Shown here one piece after another: positions 7,301 through 16,138 of a DNA stretch of 64,000 nt; positions within the stretch are counted from its first letter, which is position 1, and the number at the start of each line of letters is the position of its first letter. Below the pieces are notes generated by a model, which saw nothing but the letters and a program-made list of their open reading frames with translations, did no database searches and was not told the origin of the DNA. The translations under genes and the position numbers were made by a program. Source of the stretch: an uncultured Oxalobacteraceae bacterium (GTDB taxonomy: Bacteria; Pseudomonadota; Gammaproteobacteria; Burkholderiales; Burkholderiaceae). The stretch lies in assembly GCA_946480015.1 (NCBI GenBank), contig CAMLIL010000001.1:53035-117034 (forward strand), in the 5' to 3' direction.

Positions 7301-8436
7301 TTGACGTCCTCGAAGGTGATGACCTCGCCGGTCACGGTGTTCTTGCCACGGCGGTGCTTGTTCTTGTGCGGGTGGGCCTCGACCACCCACACGCCGTCTT
7401 CTTTGAGGGTAAGTTCGGTCGTCGTGCCATAGCCGCGGCTGCGCAAGAACTTGCGCCCCATGAGGAAGAAGACGGCATCAACGCCGAGTGCATCAGAAAT
7501 CACGCGGACCCGCTGGCCCGGCTGCCAAAGCTGACCGTTCCCAGGCTCGCCCGGCGCATTAATGCGATGCCCCTTGACTGATATTTGCAACTCGAAGCCC
7601 TTTAGGCGGGAGTCGCCCATCAGCTTGGCGGCGCGCTCCTGGCACAGCTGGGTGGTGTCGGTTTCATGGTCGACGACGATCTTCGGCCGCGCCCAGGTGA
7701 TGCCGGTGTCCTTGGCTGCCCCCTTCAAGTTGTGCTTGCCGCCTTCGGTCTTGGTGGCGTGGGTCTGGCCCAGCACCGTGATCTCGGAGAACCGGTCTGC
7801 GATGTTCTCCTCCGACGAGATGCTCTCCACGTTGCCGCCATCAACGTTTGCGGTCAATACCGCGACCGGAGGTGTGCTGTAGTCCGGACCGCCGACGATC
7901 AGGGTGCCGTCAGGATCGAACCACGGCCAGAGGCCCTCGGCTTCGGCTGCATTGCGCAAGACCTCCCAGGCGGTGTCGCCCGGCTCGACATTGACTTTCT
8001 CGCGGGCCACGCCTGGCGCTGTCGTCTGCAAGCGAATCTTGCTGATCCCCAGTGGGCGCACGATCGACGTGATGATTTCGCGCAGCGTGCTCATCTTGCG
8101 AACAAAGATCGGCGCCGAGCAGTCCACCAGCTGCGCCGCCAGATCGCGGCCGGATAGCTGGAACGTGTTGGCACCCTTCTTCAGGGTGCGCTTGATGCTA
8201 TCGATCCGACCGGTCAGTGCCAGATCAGGTCCCACTTTCACCTGAATTTCTGCGCCTGCCTTGACGTTTTCCGGCAAGACGCGGCCCTTGGCCGATACCG
8301 TAAATTGCCAGGCGTCGGCCGGAATCAGCAGATCGGAGTCGATCTCGTAGGCTTCCCAGGTGGAATGCGCCAGGCCGCCGATAGTCAGCGACACGGCCTC
8401 GTTCTCCAGCGTGGTCGGATCACTTGGCATACGCAT
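7297..8436 (-). CDS. Baseplate hub protein (Mu gp44/P-like)
   Basis: This 379-aa protein (from MRMPSDPTT) has the pattern of Mu gp44/P and the gpD-type hub of P2-like tails, including an internal GRDLAAQLVDCSAP segment, WEVLRNAAEAEGLWPWFDPDG and a C-terminal LW-PGQRVRV segment. It forms the hub that holds the spike. The start overlaps the end of gp43 by 17 bp; the next in-frame ATG is two codons downstream. It lies between gp43 and gp45 as in Mu. Confidence 0.9.
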   Translation of the reverse strand: MRMPSDPTTLENEAVSLTIGGLAHSTWEAYEIDSDLLIPADAWQFTVSAKGRVLPENVKAGAEIQVKVGPDLALTGRIDSIKRTLKKGANTFQLSGRDLAAQLVDCSAPIFVRKMSTLREIITSIVRPLGISKIRLQTTAPGVAREKVNVEPGDTAWEVLRNAAEAEGLWPWFDPDGTLIVGGPDYSTPPVAVLTANVDGGNVESISSEENIADRFSEITVLGQTHATKTEGGKHNLKGAAKDTGITWARPKIVVDHETDTTQLCQERAAKLMGDSRLKGFELQISVKGHRINAPGEPGNGQLWQPGQRVRVISDALGVDAVFFLMGRKFLRSRGYGTTTELTLKEDGVWVVEAHPHKNKHRRGKNTVTGEVITFEDVK

Positions 8437-9874
8437 GGATCTTGTCTCCCGCATTGATGGCGTTAGGATGACGCAGGTTGTTCAAGCGCTGAAGTTCCAG
8501 GGCGCGGGTGTGCGAGCCGTACCAGAGATGCGCCAGCAGACGCAGCGGCGCGGGCGAATCCACGGAACGGACGATCATCGGCGGACGCGCGTTGATCGTG
8601 GCGCGGCCAGACTCCTGCACCGTCAACGCCAGGGACTTCAACGGCTCGGTGATGGCGCGCGCCTGCTCAACGCCGTACCGCGACCGGGTTTGCGCGATAG
8701 CGTCATTGATGCCGGCGCGGACCACCGTCACCAGTTGCTCCACTTGGCGCGGCGTCGATAGCGGCGTCACCGCTTCAGAGGCCATGACCATCGCGGCGAC
8801 GCGCGCCTTGACCACCGCGCGGGTGACGGCAATGTGAACGAGCAGTACCTGGGTGTCGGCAAGGCTCTGCGCGGCGGATACCGGGAAGATGGAGGATGCG
8901 GGGAGCGAGATGGCCGTTCCCTGGACTCCGGCCGCACCTGTTCCTGCAGTTGCGGCGGCAATCCACGCGCTATAGCTGCCAGGCGCATTGTTCTGGCTGG
9001 CCACCACAGGCTGCAGGGATGCTGTCGACAGCAACTGGTCGATACGGCTAAAAGCCGCGTTAGCCACCGATGGGATGCAGTTCGCGGTGGAGCTGGCCAG
9101 CGCCGACACCGAAGAAGTCGAATCGACCGGCAGCAGACGGTCGACCGCATTGCGCGTGCCCTTGGCGAGGTTCCGCAGATACTCCAGTTGCTTGGGCACG
9201 TCGTCGACCAGCGCCTGGGTCAATGCGGTGACATCGGAGATAAATCCCAGGACGTTGGCAATCGGATCGGTGACGGAGGTCAACACGCCGTGGACCTCGC
9301 TGTTTAACGTCAGCAGGAATGTGACCGCTTGCTGGCGCATGGCGCTCACGCGGCTGAGTGCGTCCATCGCGCCGGCAACGGACAGGCCGTTGACCTTGCC
9401 GCATTCGGCGCTCAAGGCGGCGGCGCTGGCATCTGCAACGGCGTCGGCCGCATCGTCGATCGAGTCCGCAGCCTGGCTGGCCAGCGCGCGGGTAAAGAAT
9501 GGCGCGGCGGTGACAGACTGCTCGAATTCAATGCCGACCATGCACTGGTCTGGCCTGTCCTCGTCGTGAGAAACCCGGTAGGTGTTGACCTGCATGCGGT
9601 CCATCGCGCCAAAGACAGGATGCACCAGGTCGCCAGCCCCGCGTTCGTCCAGCGCGGCCAGAAACGCCCGCAGGCGCGCTTCGTAGTCGTCACCGTAGAA
9701 AATGGCCTTGACGGACAGCTTGCGTTCCTCAAGCCCCATGTCCTCAACGTCGGCGCCGTCCGTGTACGGATAGGAGTGCCGGGCGAGTGCACGCCGCGCC
9801 TCATCCTCAGTCGACAAGATGTCGAATTCGATGGCGCGGAAGCTGGCAGGAAGGAGATTGTCGGCCCAAGTCAT
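8420..9874 (-). CDS. Tail/DNA circularisation protein N (Mu gp43)
   Basis: The 484-aa protein begins MTWADNLLPASFRAIEFDIL and has the N-terminal domain called DNA circularisation N (RRALARHSYPYTDGADVEDM, FYGDDYEARLRAFLAALDE, FGAMDRMQVNTYRVSHDED). In contractile tails this protein sits between hub and tube. The middle is a long Ala-rich helical region. The C-terminus contains a LysM-like HPNAINAGDKIHAYA ending, consistent with a tube-base protein. Confidence 0.9.
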   Translation of the reverse strand: MTWADNLLPASFRAIEFDILSTEDEARRALARHSYPYTDGADVEDMGLEERKLSVKAIFYGDDYEARLRAFLAALDERGAGDLVHPVFGAMDRMQVNTYRVSHDEDRPDQCMVGIEFEQSVTAAPFFTRALASQAADSIDDAADAVADASAAALSAECGKVNGLSVAGAMDALSRVSAMRQQAVTFLLTLNSEVHGVLTSVTDPIANVLGFISDVTALTQALVDDVPKQLEYLRNLAKGTRNAVDRLLPVDSTSSVSALASSTANCIPSVANAAFSRIDQLLSTASLQPVVASQNNAPGSYSAWIAAATAGTGAAGVQGTAISLPASSIFPVSAAQSLADTQVLLVHIAVTRAVVKARVAAMVMASEAVTPLSTPRQVEQLVTVVRAGINDAIAQTRSRYGVEQARAITEPLKSLALTVQESGRATINARPPMIVRSVDSPAPLRLLAHLWYGSHTRALELQRLNNLRHPNAINAGDKIHAYAK

Positions 9875-9952
9875 GCACGCAGCTTACGCGCGCGCATTGG
9901 GACAGATAAGGCGGATTTCGTTCGGGGGCAAGGCCGCCCGAACCGTTTTCGG

Positions 9953-12109
9953 CTACTTGCGCAGTGCCTGGCGTTGCTGCGCGCTGGTGACTTCGGCCGC
10001 CAAGTGGGCACTGTCGGACGACACCTTAACATGTACCTCGACAGGAGCATTGCGGCGTTCGGAATCCAACGCCTCGCGCGCGTCCTTGCTGCCCATCGCC
10101 GCCATCGCGATGGCGATACTGCGGCCAATGGCATCGCTAAAGGCCGTGCCCTCGATCGCCTTGCTGATCAGGGTGCCGATACCATAACCCATGGCGCCGG
10201 CAGCCCCTACGCCGCCGGCAGCGGCCATCGGCGCCGAGGCGGCGAATGCGCCGGCTGGCATGGACGCGGCAAAGGCTCCGGTCGTCAGCAGACTGCGCAG
10301 CGCACCGCCGGCGGCAGCCGTCATGCGAGCAAGGATACCTGGTGCGGCAGCGCCTGCGGCACCAGCGGCACCAGCGGCACCAGCCGCGCCGCCACCACGG
10401 GTCAGGATGCTGGCCAGGCTTGCGGCGCCGGCTGCGGCGGCCAGCGCGGTCAGGGCGGTTGTGGCCACTTTCATCCCGGCCGTGAAGTTCGGGTATTCGC
10501 GTGCCGAGGCCGTTAAGTGGTCCAGTACCGACTTCACCGGGCCGTCGAGTTTGCTGAAACCGGTATAGGTGGCGATCTCGCTTTCCTGGTCGTGCTGCTG
10601 CTTCTTGAAACCCGTCTCGTTGGCGATGACAGCGAAGTTCTTGTCGGTGGTGCCGTTGGCCTGCTTGACCTTGCTCTCGACGTTCTTGATGTAGTCGCGG
10701 TTGTTCAACGCCGCCACCAGGTACATCAGCGCCTGGCGGTCCTGAATCAGTTTGCCGATCGCGGAACCTTCGATGATGTCGGCTTGGGCCTCCAGGTTGG
10801 CGCGCGCATCGGCCCCCTTAGTGCCGGCTGCATTCTTCTTGAGCGCTTGGTATTTCTGGTCCTTGCCCACGGTCATATCGGTCAGGCGGACAAAGGCATC
10901 CAGGGAATCGATGCCCTTGGCGCGCGCGGCCGCCAGCGTGCCCGGCAGGTCGATACCCAGCTTTTTGGCGTCGCTGGCCGTGTCCTGGCTGTTGATCTTC
11001 GCCAGGAAGTTGACCAGGTTGTTGCCCGCCTCGTCCTTGGAGCCGGCGGTGATCACGGCAGCCTGGTTGGCAGCGAGGATTTTGGCCAGGCCGTCCATGC
11101 CCGACAGTCCTGACATGCGGCCGGCCGCCATCTGCTGCGGCAGCCACTTGGCCATGTCTTTCAGCTCGAAGCCGCCCTCCTGGCCAGCGGTAATCGCCAT
11201 GTCCATTACCTTGGGGATGTCCTTGGCGTCGATCTTGAAGGTGGCCATGCTGCGCAGGGCGATGTTGGCCAACTGGTTGGGATCGGCGCCGGACGCGGTC
11301 GCCGCCTTGGTGATCCCTGGGAGCATGCCCATTGCGTCCTTAACGCTCATCGTGCCGGCGGCGATCAGGGTGTCGAGCGTACTTGCGGCCTGGTCGCGGG
11401 TGCCGCCGCCATATCGCACCGATTGCTCGATGGAGGCGTTAAGTTCCTTCTTGCCATCGATGCGGCCCGACACATCGCGGTCGGCAAACGCGGTGTTCGC
11501 CATGCCGGCCAGGCGCATGCCGTAGTCCATCGTCTTGTTCATCGGCTCGGCCAGCACGAACTTGGCCGCCGCAGCGCCGGCCAGCACGCCGCCGGCAAGC
11601 CGGCCGGCGGTCTTGACGCGCTCGAACGAACCGGCGGTGCGCTCGGCTTCCTCGCGGGCGCGACGCATGCTGTCGGCCAGCTGGTCGCCGGGCCGCTGGC
11701 GTCCCAGATCCCAGATCCGGCGCAACAGGGCGTCATAGGCGCGCCCCAGGGACGTGGTGCCACGCTCCAGGTCGCGGGTGCGGTCTATCAGGCGCTCGGT
11801 GGTGGTGCGGCCGGCGTCGCCCGTCTGGACATTCTGACGCTGCAGCGCCCGGCCGGCCACCTCCAGTCGCTGCGAGCCGACGATCAGGCGCTCATTGGCC
11901 GCCTGGATGGTGTCGGCGGTCTGGGCCTGCTGACGGCCAAGGGAGCTATTGGTCTGTTCCAGGCGGCGCGTACCGTCGATCAGACGGTCGGTGGTGCCCC
12001 GGCCAGTCTCGCCAGTCCGGCGCAGATCGTCCTGCAGCTGGGTGAGGCCGGCACGGGTTTCCTCACCCCGCCACCGCAGGATCATCGCAAGTTCAAGGTT
12101 TGCGCTCAT
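9953..12109 (-). CDS. Tail tape measure protein (Mu gp42)
   Basis: The 718-aa protein has the organisation of phage tape measures. The N-terminal helical part has heptad-like repeats around TTDRLIDGTRRLEQ, TTTERLIDRTRDLERG and similar segments (residues about 35-115). A central region carries AASTLDTLIAAGTMSVKDAM and MGMLPGITKAATASGADPNQ, and the hydrophobic Gly/Ala-rich part reads AAGAAGAAGAAAPG. It sets tail length and occupies the tube lumen. It lies directly after the frameshifted chaperone gene, as usual. Confidence 0.93.
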   Translation of the reverse strand: MSANLELAMILRWRGEETRAGLTQLQDDLRRTGETGRGTTDRLIDGTRRLEQTNSSLGRQQAQTADTIQAANERLIVGSQRLEVAGRALQRQNVQTGDAGRTTTERLIDRTRDLERGTTSLGRAYDALLRRIWDLGRQRPGDQLADSMRRAREEAERTAGSFERVKTAGRLAGGVLAGAAAAKFVLAEPMNKTMDYGMRLAGMANTAFADRDVSGRIDGKKELNASIEQSVRYGGGTRDQAASTLDTLIAAGTMSVKDAMGMLPGITKAATASGADPNQLANIALRSMATFKIDAKDIPKVMDMAITAGQEGGFELKDMAKWLPQQMAAGRMSGLSGMDGLAKILAANQAAVITAGSKDEAGNNLVNFLAKINSQDTASDAKKLGIDLPGTLAAARAKGIDSLDAFVRLTDMTVGKDQKYQALKKNAAGTKGADARANLEAQADIIEGSAIGKLIQDRQALMYLVAALNNRDYIKNVESKVKQANGTTDKNFAVIANETGFKKQQHDQESEIATYTGFSKLDGPVKSVLDHLTASAREYPNFTAGMKVATTALTALAAAAGAASLASILTRGGGAAGAAGAAGAAGAAAPGILARMTAAAGGALRSLLTTGAFAASMPAGAFAASAPMAAAGGVGAAGAMGYGIGTLISKAIEGTAFSDAIGRSIAIAMAAMGSKDAREALDSERRNAPVEVHVKVSSDSAHLAAEVTSAQQRQALRK

Positions 12110-12143
12110 GGTAGGGTTTTCTTACGTGGGGTTTCAGAATGGC

Positions 12144-12652
12144 TCAGGAGCCGTTTTGCCGCTGCTGTTTGCGGCGCAGACGCGATTGGTTGACATAGGT
12201 GGCCGAGCCGTTATCTCTGGCGCCAGAGGCTTCCGGCGGCGTCAGGTGGGTGATATGCGATAGCAGCTCGGCTTGTGTCATTGTGAAAATCGACCCAGGA
12301 TCGAACCCTGCGCGGCCGAGCAGGATCTGAGCCTGGCGAACCCACTTCAGGGCTAGCTCTGCGCCGAGTGCTTTTTTTCAACCTCGTCGATTGCATCGGT
12401 CAATACCCCATAGTCCTTGTCGCACAGGGCCATCACCAGCTCGGTGCCGTGGTCTTCCGGTGCAATGCCCTCGAAGCTTACCTGGCGCGCCTCAATGGCC
12501 ACGCGCAGACGGGCCTTGGAGCAGTCGCTGCCCAGCTCCTCGATCGCCTCGATACTGTCCTGCACGATGGCCGGGCGAACGGAGAAGCCGCGCACCCGGG
12601 CGCCGGCATGATCGAAGCCGATAGGCAGGGTTTTCTTAACGGTGGTTACCAT
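12144..12652 (-). CDS. Tail assembly chaperone, -1 frameshift product (GT-like)
   Basis: In the gp41 frame near its end the mRNA reads GAA AAA AAG. The heptamer A-AAA-AAG (12,371-12,377) is a canonical -1 slippery site. Shifting back one base there continues the protein as ALGAELALKWVRQAQILLGR, through an MTQAELLSHITHL segment, to a TGA at 12,144-12,146. This adds about 58 residues, ending RLRRKQQRQNGS. This is the G/GT-type arrangement in which a minor extended product binds the tape measure protein encoded just downstream. The frame and slippery sequence are read directly; the frequency of shifting is unknown. Confidence 0.8.
12353..12652 (-). CDS. Tail assembly chaperone, unshifted product (Mu gp41-like)
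   Basis: The 99-aa protein begins MVTTVKKTLPIGFDHAGARV and resembles the Mu gp41/phage tail assembly family located between tail tube and tape measure. It ends EVEKKHSAQS at a TAG just after the A-AAA-AAG slippery site. Its role is to coat the tape measure during tail assembly. Most ribosomes would be expected to make this short form. Confidence 0.85.
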   Translation of the reverse strand: MVTTVKKTLPIGFDHAGARVRGFSVRPAIVQDSIEAIEELGSDCSKARLRVAIEARQVSFEGIAPEDHGTELVMALCDKDYGVLTDAIDEVEKKHSAQS

Positions 12653-12703
12653 GTTGCTGTTCCTCGCTCAATTGTGTTTGGTGATTAATTAACGCCGCTG
12701 ACC

Positions 12704-13075
12704 TTATTCCAGAACTTTGCGCAATGCGCTCATCTGCAGATCCTGCATCGCTTCGCCGTCAACCTTGTATTTCTTGCCCAGCTCCAGGGTGAAGCAATCC
12801 AGGTAGCTGGTGCGCTGGCCGCCGCCGACCGGATAGACGGTGATCTTCGCGCCCTGCAGGCCCATCCAGTCGATGTCGCCGGTCACCGGCACCACCGCCG
12901 ATACCTTCAGCGTGATCTCCGAGATCCCCCTGGAGAAGCCGGTCGGCCGGCCGGTGCGATTCATCGTCTTGATCACCTTGCGGCCGCTCTTTTCGGTCAC
13001 GTCCAGCGATTCAATCTCGACCTCGGTGCCGTCGACTTCCAGAACGATCGCGCCCTGATATTCCCTCAATGCCAT
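12704..13075 (-). CDS. Tail tube protein (Mu gp40/M)
   Basis: The 123-aa protein (MALREYQGAIVLEVDGTEVEI...) has the length and beta-rich pattern of Mu-type tail tube proteins. Recognisable segments are VIKTMNRTGRPTGFSRGI and YLDCFTLELGKKYKVDGEAM. It polymerises into the inner tube inside the sheath. It lies immediately downstream of the sheath gene with a 54-bp gap that contains a GTTAAA motif and a ribosome-binding site. Confidence 0.9.
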   Translation of the reverse strand: MALREYQGAIVLEVDGTEVEIESLDVTEKSGRKVIKTMNRTGRPTGFSRGISEITLKVSAVVPVTGDIDWMGLQGAKITVYPVGGGQRTSYLDCFTLELGKKYKVDGEAMQDLQMSALRKVLE

Positions 13076-13129
13076 GTTTTACTCCTGGTGGTGTTAAAGA
13101 TGGCGCGGCTTTTGGCGCCGCGCCTGCGC

Positions 13130-14557
13130 TTACAGAATCAGGTCGATCCGGCCGCCGAAAACGTGCAGGCCGTTGACCACGTCGGTCGGGATCTTCGCGT
13201 TCAGGCGGTTTGGGTCCTGGGAGTCGCGCTCGACGATCAGGCCCGGCTTGTACAGCTCCACGTTGTCGATGATCTCCAGCTCCTCGAGCTTGTACATCAC
13301 GTCGAGCAGCTCGGAACGCACGCGGTCCGGCGTGCGCGAGGACAGCTTGTCGCGCGGAAAGCGCAGTGCGATGCGCTCGCGCATGGTCTTGCGGACGTAG
13401 TCCAGCGTGCGGATCGTGGTGATGTCCAGCAGCGAGATGTCCGGCACGCTGTTGGCGTCCAGGGTGTAGGTGGAGATCGCGCGGACCACTTGCACCTTGT
13501 CGCCAGGGCCGACCTCGAACGGCGTCACGCCGTTGGCCAGCGCGCTTTCCTGCTCGGCGCGCGACAAGCGGTTGGCCAGCGGGATGATGCCGATCCCCTT
13601 CAGTGCCAGGGTATTGAGCGGTCGGGCCGGGTCTTCCTCCGAGGCCGCCAGGGCCGCGTAAGCGGCGGCCACCTCGAACGGCATGGACAGGGTCGATGGC
13701 ACCAGGCCGACCGCGATCCGGCCGCTGTTGATCGTGCCAGCCAGCGTGGTCGACTGCGCCAGGGTGCCGACATGGCCAGCGACGCCGACGGCGCCACGCT
13801 GCTCCAGCGCGCCGGACACGTTGTCCAGGTGCGCGCGCAGCACCTGCAGGTTGGCCGTGTCGGTGAGGGACGTCGCGATAATGGTGTGGCCAGCGGTGAA
13901 CACCGTCGCCAGCGTGGCGGCCAGCGTGGTTGGATCGGTGGCGCCGGACGCCATCGCGACGACCGGAGCGGTCACGCCGGTCGCGCCGCTGATGGCCGTG
14001 GATACCTTGATCTGGTTGCCCACGGTGCCCTTGTTCTTGGCCGTCAATGTCGCCACGCCAGCCGCCGCTGCGGCGCTCACCGGAATGTCCGGGCGTGCCG
14101 TGATGGCCGCAACCAGGGCTGCGGCGATGATCGTCGGCGTGTCGGCCGCCGCAATCGCGACGGTCACGACGCCGTTGGCGATGTATGCGGTCAGCGTGCC
14201 GGCGGCCGTCGCCGAGCCGGTCGCGGTGATGGTGCCGGTCGCGGCCAGGCCGCCGCCGGCATCGTCCAGGGCGATCGCCTGCAGCGCCATACCTGGATAA
14301 GTGGTGATGGCGGCCGAGGCCATCATGTGCAGCTGGGAACCGAAGCCGAAGAACTTGCCGGCGTCGGCATCGTTGAAGACATCGGTCAGCACGCCGGCCG
14401 CAACCTGGCCGCTGGCGGTGCGCTGGCCGACCAGCAGAACTTTCTGGCTGTTCGCAGCCAGGGTGCGAACAGCAAGGGCGGTGTTAAATTCAAAATACTT
14501 GCCAGGCTTGCGGATCGACGCGGGAATCGTGGCAAAGGAAACGTTGGGGCTGGACAT
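13130..14557 (-). CDS. Tail sheath protein (Mu gp39/L)
   Basis: The 475-aa protein matches the contractile sheath family of Mu. It begins MSSPNVSFATIPASIRKPGKYFEFNTALAV, the typical Mu-L start. The C-terminal conserved part (about residues 380-475) includes TTIRTLDYVRKTMRERIALRFPRDKLS and ends NGLHVFGGRIDLIL. An Ala/Thr-rich variable insert lies in the middle. It contracts around the tube during DNA injection. Confidence 0.95.
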   Translation of the reverse strand: MSSPNVSFATIPASIRKPGKYFEFNTALAVRTLAANSQKVLLVGQRTASGQVAAGVLTDVFNDADAGKFFGFGSQLHMMASAAITTYPGMALQAIALDDAGGGLAATGTITATGSATAAGTLTAYIANGVVTVAIAAADTPTIIAAALVAAITARPDIPVSAAAAAGVATLTAKNKGTVGNQIKVSTAISGATGVTAPVVAMASGATDPTTLAATLATVFTAGHTIIATSLTDTANLQVLRAHLDNVSGALEQRGAVGVAGHVGTLAQSTTLAGTINSGRIAVGLVPSTLSMPFEVAAAYAALAASEEDPARPLNTLALKGIGIIPLANRLSRAEQESALANGVTPFEVGPGDKVQVVRAISTYTLDANSVPDISLLDITTIRTLDYVRKTMRERIALRFPRDKLSSRTPDRVRSELLDVMYKLEELEIIDNVELYKPGLIVERDSQDPNRLNAKIPTDVVNGLHVFGGRIDLIL

Positions 14558-14593
14558 GCTTGCTCTCCTGTGGGTTTAACGGATGTGCCGGTC

Positions 14594-14815
14594 TTACTGG
14601 CGCTTTTTGGGCGCGGCGGCCGGCGCGGCGCCCTGGTCGTCAGCGGTCGTGTCCGATTGCTCGTCCTGCAGCACCAGGTCACCGTCAGCCAGGCGGCGCT
14701 GGTAGTAGGTCGAATCGGCGACGGTGACGACTTCGGCGTCGCTGATGTGGCTGCGGGGCTTGTCTTCCATCGGCACGGACAGGCCGGCGGCGGCTTTCAC
14801 TTTCAAGGTATTCAT
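14594..14815 (-). CDS. DUF2635-type small protein (Mu gp38 position)
   Basis: The 73-aa protein (MNTLKVKAAAGLSVPMEDKPRSHISDAEVV...) matches the small DUF2635 family found next to the sheath gene in Mu-like phages. It has STYYQRRLADGDLVLQDE in the middle and a Lys/Arg-rich end. The role is unknown; a tail assembly accessory is likely from position. Confidence 0.8.
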   Translation of the reverse strand: MNTLKVKAAAGLSVPMEDKPRSHISDAEVVTVADSTYYQRRLADGDLVLQDEQSDTTADDQGAAPAAAPKKRQ

Positions 14816-14858
14816 GCGATCTCCTGGTGGATGGCAGTGTTAAAGATTCAGTGCGGCG

Positions 14859-15410
14859 TCAAAGGGTGACAAGGTCGGAAGCGTCGGTGATGTCGTCGCC
14901 TGGCTTGATGCGGTAGTTCAAACCCACACGCAGCAGATCCACTTCGGCCTCCGGTGCGACCACATCCACGTATTTCGTGTGCCATTCCTGGGAGAAGACG
15001 GCCAGGCCGCCAGCACGCAAACGCGTGTTGTAGAGCGTACGCACCGCGCCTGGCCGGAAGTGGTCAATCTCCAGATCGAGGTCTTGCATCAGCAGCAGGC
15101 GCTTGATGTCTTCCATGATGCGGTAGACGCCGACTTCGCCAGCTGGTCCGTCATGGCGTGTGCTCTGCTCGCTGCGTACGCTGCGGGCGCAGCACATGAC
15201 GGCAAATGTCGCTGGCGTCAAAAACCGCTTTTCCCCCTTCTGTTCCGGCTTTGCGGAGCCGGCGAAAGTGACCCACACGGCGGGCAGCACGCGGATAACG
15301 TCAAATGTGTCGTCGTCGAACTGGCCGCCATAGCTCTCGACCGTACGAAGGTAGCTCAAGCCGGCGCCCTTGATCCGGGCGATGATGGCGTTCTCGATTT
15401 CAGCGAGCAT
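14859..15410 (-). CDS. Mu gp37-like tail terminator protein (DUF1834)
   Basis: This 183-aa protein begins MLAEIENAIIARIKGAGLSYLRTVESYGGQF, the usual beginning of the DUF1834/gp37 family. Members are thought to act at the head-tail interface or cap the tail tube. The start codon overlaps the stop of gp36 by 1 bp. The order gp36-gp37-gp38-sheath is as in Mu. Confidence 0.88.
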   Translation of the reverse strand: MLAEIENAIIARIKGAGLSYLRTVESYGGQFDDDTFDVIRVLPAVWVTFAGSAKPEQKGEKRFLTPATFAVMCCARSVRSEQSTRHDGPAGEVGVYRIMEDIKRLLLMQDLDLEIDHFRPGAVRTLYNTRLRAGGLAVFSQEWHTKYVDVVAPEAEVDLLRVGLNYRIKPGDDITDASDLVTL

Positions 15411-15844
15411 CAGTAACCCGCCATGGAGTCATCGTTAAACTTCCGGCTCCCTCTACTGACTCGGATCGAGTTGCCGGTGGCGGCCGGGCTGCCGACAACC
15501 GCGCCAGCCGTATCGATTCCCAGGGATATCTCGCCACGGCCGACCAGGGTCAGGTATTTCACCGCCTGGTGGTAACGGGTCTCGATGTCCGGGGTGCAGG
15601 TCACTTCGGTCCCGGTCATCCGATAACGGGCGATGTCGCAGGCATAGCCGATCAGCAGGCGCGGGACCACCGCGAACGGCAGCGCGTAGCGGCCCGCGAG
15701 GTAGCCGCATATCTCGGCGTCGGCGTCGTCCAGCCCCTGCTGCAGCACCAGATCATCGATCGCGCCGCTATACGCGCGGTCGGTGATCTGGATGACTTCC
15801 TTGGCGCCGAAGCGGCCGACCATGTCGTTCTTGGTGGCGAACAT
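15410..15844 (-). CDS. Mu gp36-like head-tail connector (DUF1320)
   Basis: The 144-aa protein begins MFATKNDMVGRFGAKEVIQITDR and has LQQGLDDADAEICGYLAGRYALPFAVVPRLL and RYHQAVKYLTLVGRGEISLG, hallmarks of the DUF1320/gp36 family. The product probably completes the head at the portal side. It lies between a small head gene and gp37. Confidence 0.9.
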   Translation of the reverse strand: MFATKNDMVGRFGAKEVIQITDRAYSGAIDDLVLQQGLDDADAEICGYLAGRYALPFAVVPRLLIGYACDIARYRMTGTEVTCTPDIETRYHQAVKYLTLVGRGEISLGIDTAGAVVGSPAATGNSIRVSRGSRKFNDDSMAGY

Positions 15845-15849
15845 GACGT

Positions 15850-16056
15850 TTAGGCTACTTCGTCGTCAGCGGTTGAGGACTCTCCAGCGATCGCTGCAAC
15901 GGCCAGCAGCGGGTCAGCCTGCTTCTTGCCGAGGGTGATTTCGCTGCCTGGCTCGTACAACTCGCCGTCGTGATTGATCGCCACTTTAACGGTGTAGGTC
16001 TTGGTGTCGGCCTTGGCATCCGCTTTGGCGGACGCGGCTTTGGTAGGGGGGGCCAT
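15850..16056 (-). CDS. Small head-region protein (Mu gp35 position)
   Basis: The 68-aa protein has a Lys/Ala-rich start (MAPPTKAASAKADAKADTK) followed by YTVKVAINHDGELYEPGSEI, a small beta-like domain seen in short proteins after the major capsid gene. A GGAG-like site precedes the start. The function is unknown. Confidence 0.6.
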   Translation of the reverse strand: MAPPTKAASAKADAKADTKTYTVKVAINHDGELYEPGSEITLGKKQADPLLAVAAIAGESSTADDEVA

Positions 16057-16138
16057 CTGTTGCTCCTATGTGAGATTAAGGGAACGGTTCATGGAGGGCG
16101 CCGGTTGTGGCCGCCCCTCCGTACGGTTGCGTGCCCGG

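Noticed and set aside
10340..10400. GGCACCAGC microrepeats as a regulatory repeat
   Set aside because: They encode the Gly/Ala-rich segment of the tape measure protein and are simple low-complexity coding sequence.
13088..14869. Long plus-strand open frame of 593 codons
   Set aside because: It is the antisense of the tail sheath gene; no ribosome site or family pattern.
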